NCBI GenBank assembly: GCA_900755685.1
Contig: CAAEHI010000044.1
Coordinates: 62,001-126,000 of the forward strand
Direction: 5' to 3'
Source: an uncultured Collinsella sp.
Lineage (GTDB): Bacteria > Actinomycetota > Coriobacteriia > Coriobacteriales > Coriobacteriaceae
DNA length: 64,000 nt
Part shown: positions 62,237 through 64,000 of the stretch, piece by piece
Layout of the letters: the number at the start of each line of letters is the position of its first letter
How positions within the stretch are numbered: the first letter of the stretch is position 1
Notes under the pieces: generated by a model
Seen by the model: the letters and a program-made list of their open reading frames with translations, nothing else
Database searches by the model: none
What the model was told of the DNA's origin: nothing
Translations under genes and position numbers: made by a program

Positions 62237-64000
62237 AAACCTAAATACTGTTCCCAGAACTCTCGCGAAGTCATGTACGGCATGGCATCTTTCCATGCCC
62301 CCTTGACGCTCTTGCCCTCTTTACGATATCGCACCATCAGTTCGTGCTCTCGGCGGCGAATACTCTTGAACCGCGCTCGATCCATCGTGCGGACCGACCC
62401 CTTCTCGCGGGTCGGATCAAGAAAGACCAGTGTCTTGCAACGCGTCGAGTTGCCCTCAAGCGTACAGCTGCCGTTCTTGACCACATAGCCGGGCTTTCCG
62501 CGCAACAGTGCATCGGGAAGATAGTGCTTGTCGTAAGGAATGGATCTCCAGTACTTCATAAACTTTGAAGGATGGAATTCCAGATTAACATTAGCAAGCA
62601 CTTGCTCCGTAACTCCGGCCTTACAAAGAAGTTCAGGATCCATTTCGGAAACAGGAATCAGTTTTTCGTTTAACTTACCCTTGCCAATCATCGTCGCGGC
62701 GCCATCGAGCTTCTGGAGATACTCAGGGCCACGCAGATAATCCTCAAAGCCATCGAGAATAAACTCGGCAGCCCGATAGTCCATATCGCGCAAGTTCTGA
62801 CGTACCCCTCGCTGAATACGAAGGACAAACATCTTCTCGTCAGCACAATCATCGAGAGCAATCATGGCAAAGAAGTTGCGAAAGTACTGGTAGCAATCAA
62901 CCGAAGCGCGGAAACGCCCCTCAAAGCTTGCATGCCACACGCAAATGCAATTCATGGTCATGTAGACAGGCTTATTGCGCATGCCGAACTCAACGTCATC
63001 GCAGCGGATGAAGAAAGGCATGGGAAGACCGTTCTTTTCGATAGCCTTCACCGGAATGCAGCTATACCACCAAGCTCCATAGGCCTGGTCAACCTCAACA
63101 CTCGTACGCTCGTTTTCGAGAATGTCAGCCAGCTTGCCAACATTCAGATCTTCTTTTACTCGACGATAGGCACCAGTAGTCGTCACATACGAGACATCCT
63201 CAAACTGACGAGTGGGATCCTCCATCGAAAGCATGGCGCCGTTAATAAAGGCATCCTTATATTTGCCCCTAGCAAGAGAGAGCAGGTTGAACGTACGAAT
63301 CAAACTCTCGGGCATGATAGAGACATCGTCATCCATCAAGATGATATGGGTGAACCGATCAGGAGTTTCAGTAGCCGCCATCATTCCACGCGCGAATCCC
63401 CCCGAACCGCCCGTATTGGGATTCGGGAGCACGGTGACTAGCCCATCGGAAAGTGATGCAGAATCGAGCGTCTGCCCATTGTCGACGACAAACATGTGGA
63501 AGTGGTCGCGAATCGGACCGTCCTCTTTGGAGATGCCTGCTTTAACGAGTTCAATATTCGGAAGAATGTACTGCTCATTCTTAAATGTAGTAGTAGAAAG
63601 AGCAAGATTGATCTGGTTAATTGAGTCCTCAGGAACATCAGTCAGATAAGAGGCGTTCAAGAGGTCTACGGAATAGCTCTCATCACTCTCAATCCTAAAA
63701 CCGATCAAGTCGTAGCCGGTTGTATCGATATCGATATCGAGAACGCAAGGATCAACTTTATCGCCATCAAAAGGATAAGATTTAAGCTCGACGGGATTCA
63801 GTTCGCAAGATCTCACTCCATGAACGACAACCCGGCCCCTGCCAAATAAAGCCATATGCAAGACGACGCCGCCAACAGACGCATATTGATGCCATTTGCC
63901 AGCAGATAAGCCATTCACATACGTCAAAAAGTCAACGTTTCCATTGATATGAAGTGAATGAATGTCGTCATCATACGAAGCATCACCAGAGAGCACGCGA
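62230..64000 (-). CDS. GlfT2-like galactofuranosyltransferase (5' end outside window)
   Basis: Adds galactofuranose from UDP-galactofuranose. An N-terminal beta-rich domain (about residues 1-150 of the visible part) precedes a GT-A domain with FVVDNGQT, NTGGSGGFARGM, the metal motif MDDDVSIMPES and the acidic RCDDVEFGMR. A conserved CVWHASFEGR follows, and the helical C-terminal domain holds SRE near the end. This layout matches the bifunctional mycobacterial GlfT2. The frame stays open to the right edge (GTG at 63996 is internal or a weak start), so about 590 residues are visible of perhaps 610-640. Confidence 0.88.
   Translation of the reverse strand, partial: RVLSGDASYDDDIHSLHINGNVDFLTYVNGLSAGKWHQYASVGGVVLHMALFGRGRVVVHGVRSCELNPVELKSYPFDGDKVDPCVLDIDIDTTGYDLIGFRIESDESYSVDLLNASYLTDVPEDSINQINLALSTTTFKNEQYILPNIELVKAGISKEDGPIRDHFHMFVVDNGQTLDSASLSDGLVTVLPNPNTGGSGGFARGMMAATETPDRFTHIILMDDDVSIMPESLIRTFNLLSLARGKYKDAFINGAMLSMEDPTRQFEDVSYVTTTGAYRRVKEDLNVGKLADILENERTSVEVDQAYGAWWYSCIPVKAIEKNGLPMPFFIRCDDVEFGMRNKPVYMTMNCICVWHASFEGRFRASVDCYQYFRNFFAMIALDDCADEKMFVLRIQRGVRQNLRDMDYRAAEFILDGFEDYLRGPEYLQKLDGAATMIGKGKLNEKLIPVSEMDPELLCKAGVTEQVLANVNLEFHPSKFMKYWRSIPYDKHYLPDALLRGKPGYVVKNGSCTLEGNSTRCKTLVFLDPTREKGSVRTMDRARFKSIRRREHELMVRYRKEGKSVKGAWKDAMPYMTSREFWEQYLGLK

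Overview
This is a gene-dense, high-GC window of ordinary chromosome. It looks like an actinobacterium of the class Coriobacteriia, most like Collinsella. That is inference from three things: gene order (pyrH-frr-uppS-cdsA-dxr-rseP-ispG-proS; mreB-mreC-mreD-PBP2-rodA; a separate dprA-comM-yraN block), frequent TTG starts behind strong Shine-Dalgarno sites, and the mix of actinobacterial traits (galactofuranosyl transfer, apparent leaderless mRNAs) with the MEP isoprenoid pathway. No sequence search was possible.

Layout. Positions 1-176 hold the tail of a + strand phosphotransferase-like gene. It converges on a minus-strand run that reaches about 49.2 kb with one + strand exception (dinB). In order along the window this run holds: proS, ispG, rseP, dxr, cdsA, uppS, frr and pyrH (undecaprenyl phosphate and phospholipid precursors, plus translation factors); tsf and rpsB; xerC, trmFO, dprA, comM and yraN; rnhB and rplS; ppdK and its regulator gene with glyS and glyQ; lepB, trmD, rimM, khpA and rpsP; dinB (+) next to a REP-associated transposase flanked by inverted palindromes; rsfS, yqeK, nadD, obgE, rpmA and rplU; a DUF2344/radical SAM pair; a DUF697-like membrane gene; the rod-shape cluster rodA, PBP2, mreD, mreC, mreB; a TPR membrane protein, a cyclophilin, a zinc-ribbon membrane protein and a CtpE-like P-type ATPase; then tRNA-Arg(CCG).

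From about 49.47 to 59.2 kb the genes run on the + strand: a complete aromatic amino acid operon (aroF, tyrA, aroB, aroA, aroC, pheA, an aroE-aroK fusion, then aroQ) and glf (UDP-galactopyranose mutase). A second minus-strand tRNA-Arg(UCU) follows. The right end holds a two-gene polysaccharide ABC exporter (minus), a polyprenyl-phosphate-type glycosyltransferase (plus) and a GlfT2-like galactofuranosyltransferase (minus, cut by the window edge). Together with glf these predict a galactofuranose-containing surface glycan.

The most interesting regulatory signal is in front of aroF. A good + strand intrinsic terminator lies inside a 20-codon leader ORF whose start coincides with the predicted transcription start. 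A Tyr codon sits immediately before the terminator stem, which suggests transcription attenuation of the shikimate operon. Other points of note: RseP carries an extra domain of about 110 residues; the XerC coding homology extends upstream of every canonical start to an ATA codon that overlaps the trmFO stop; the REP-type transposase is bracketed by its probable palindromes; and phased GGTAAA repeats lie upstream of ppdK.

No gene-free stretch exceeds about 300 bases. No CRISPR array, rRNA, prophage or replication origin was seen.
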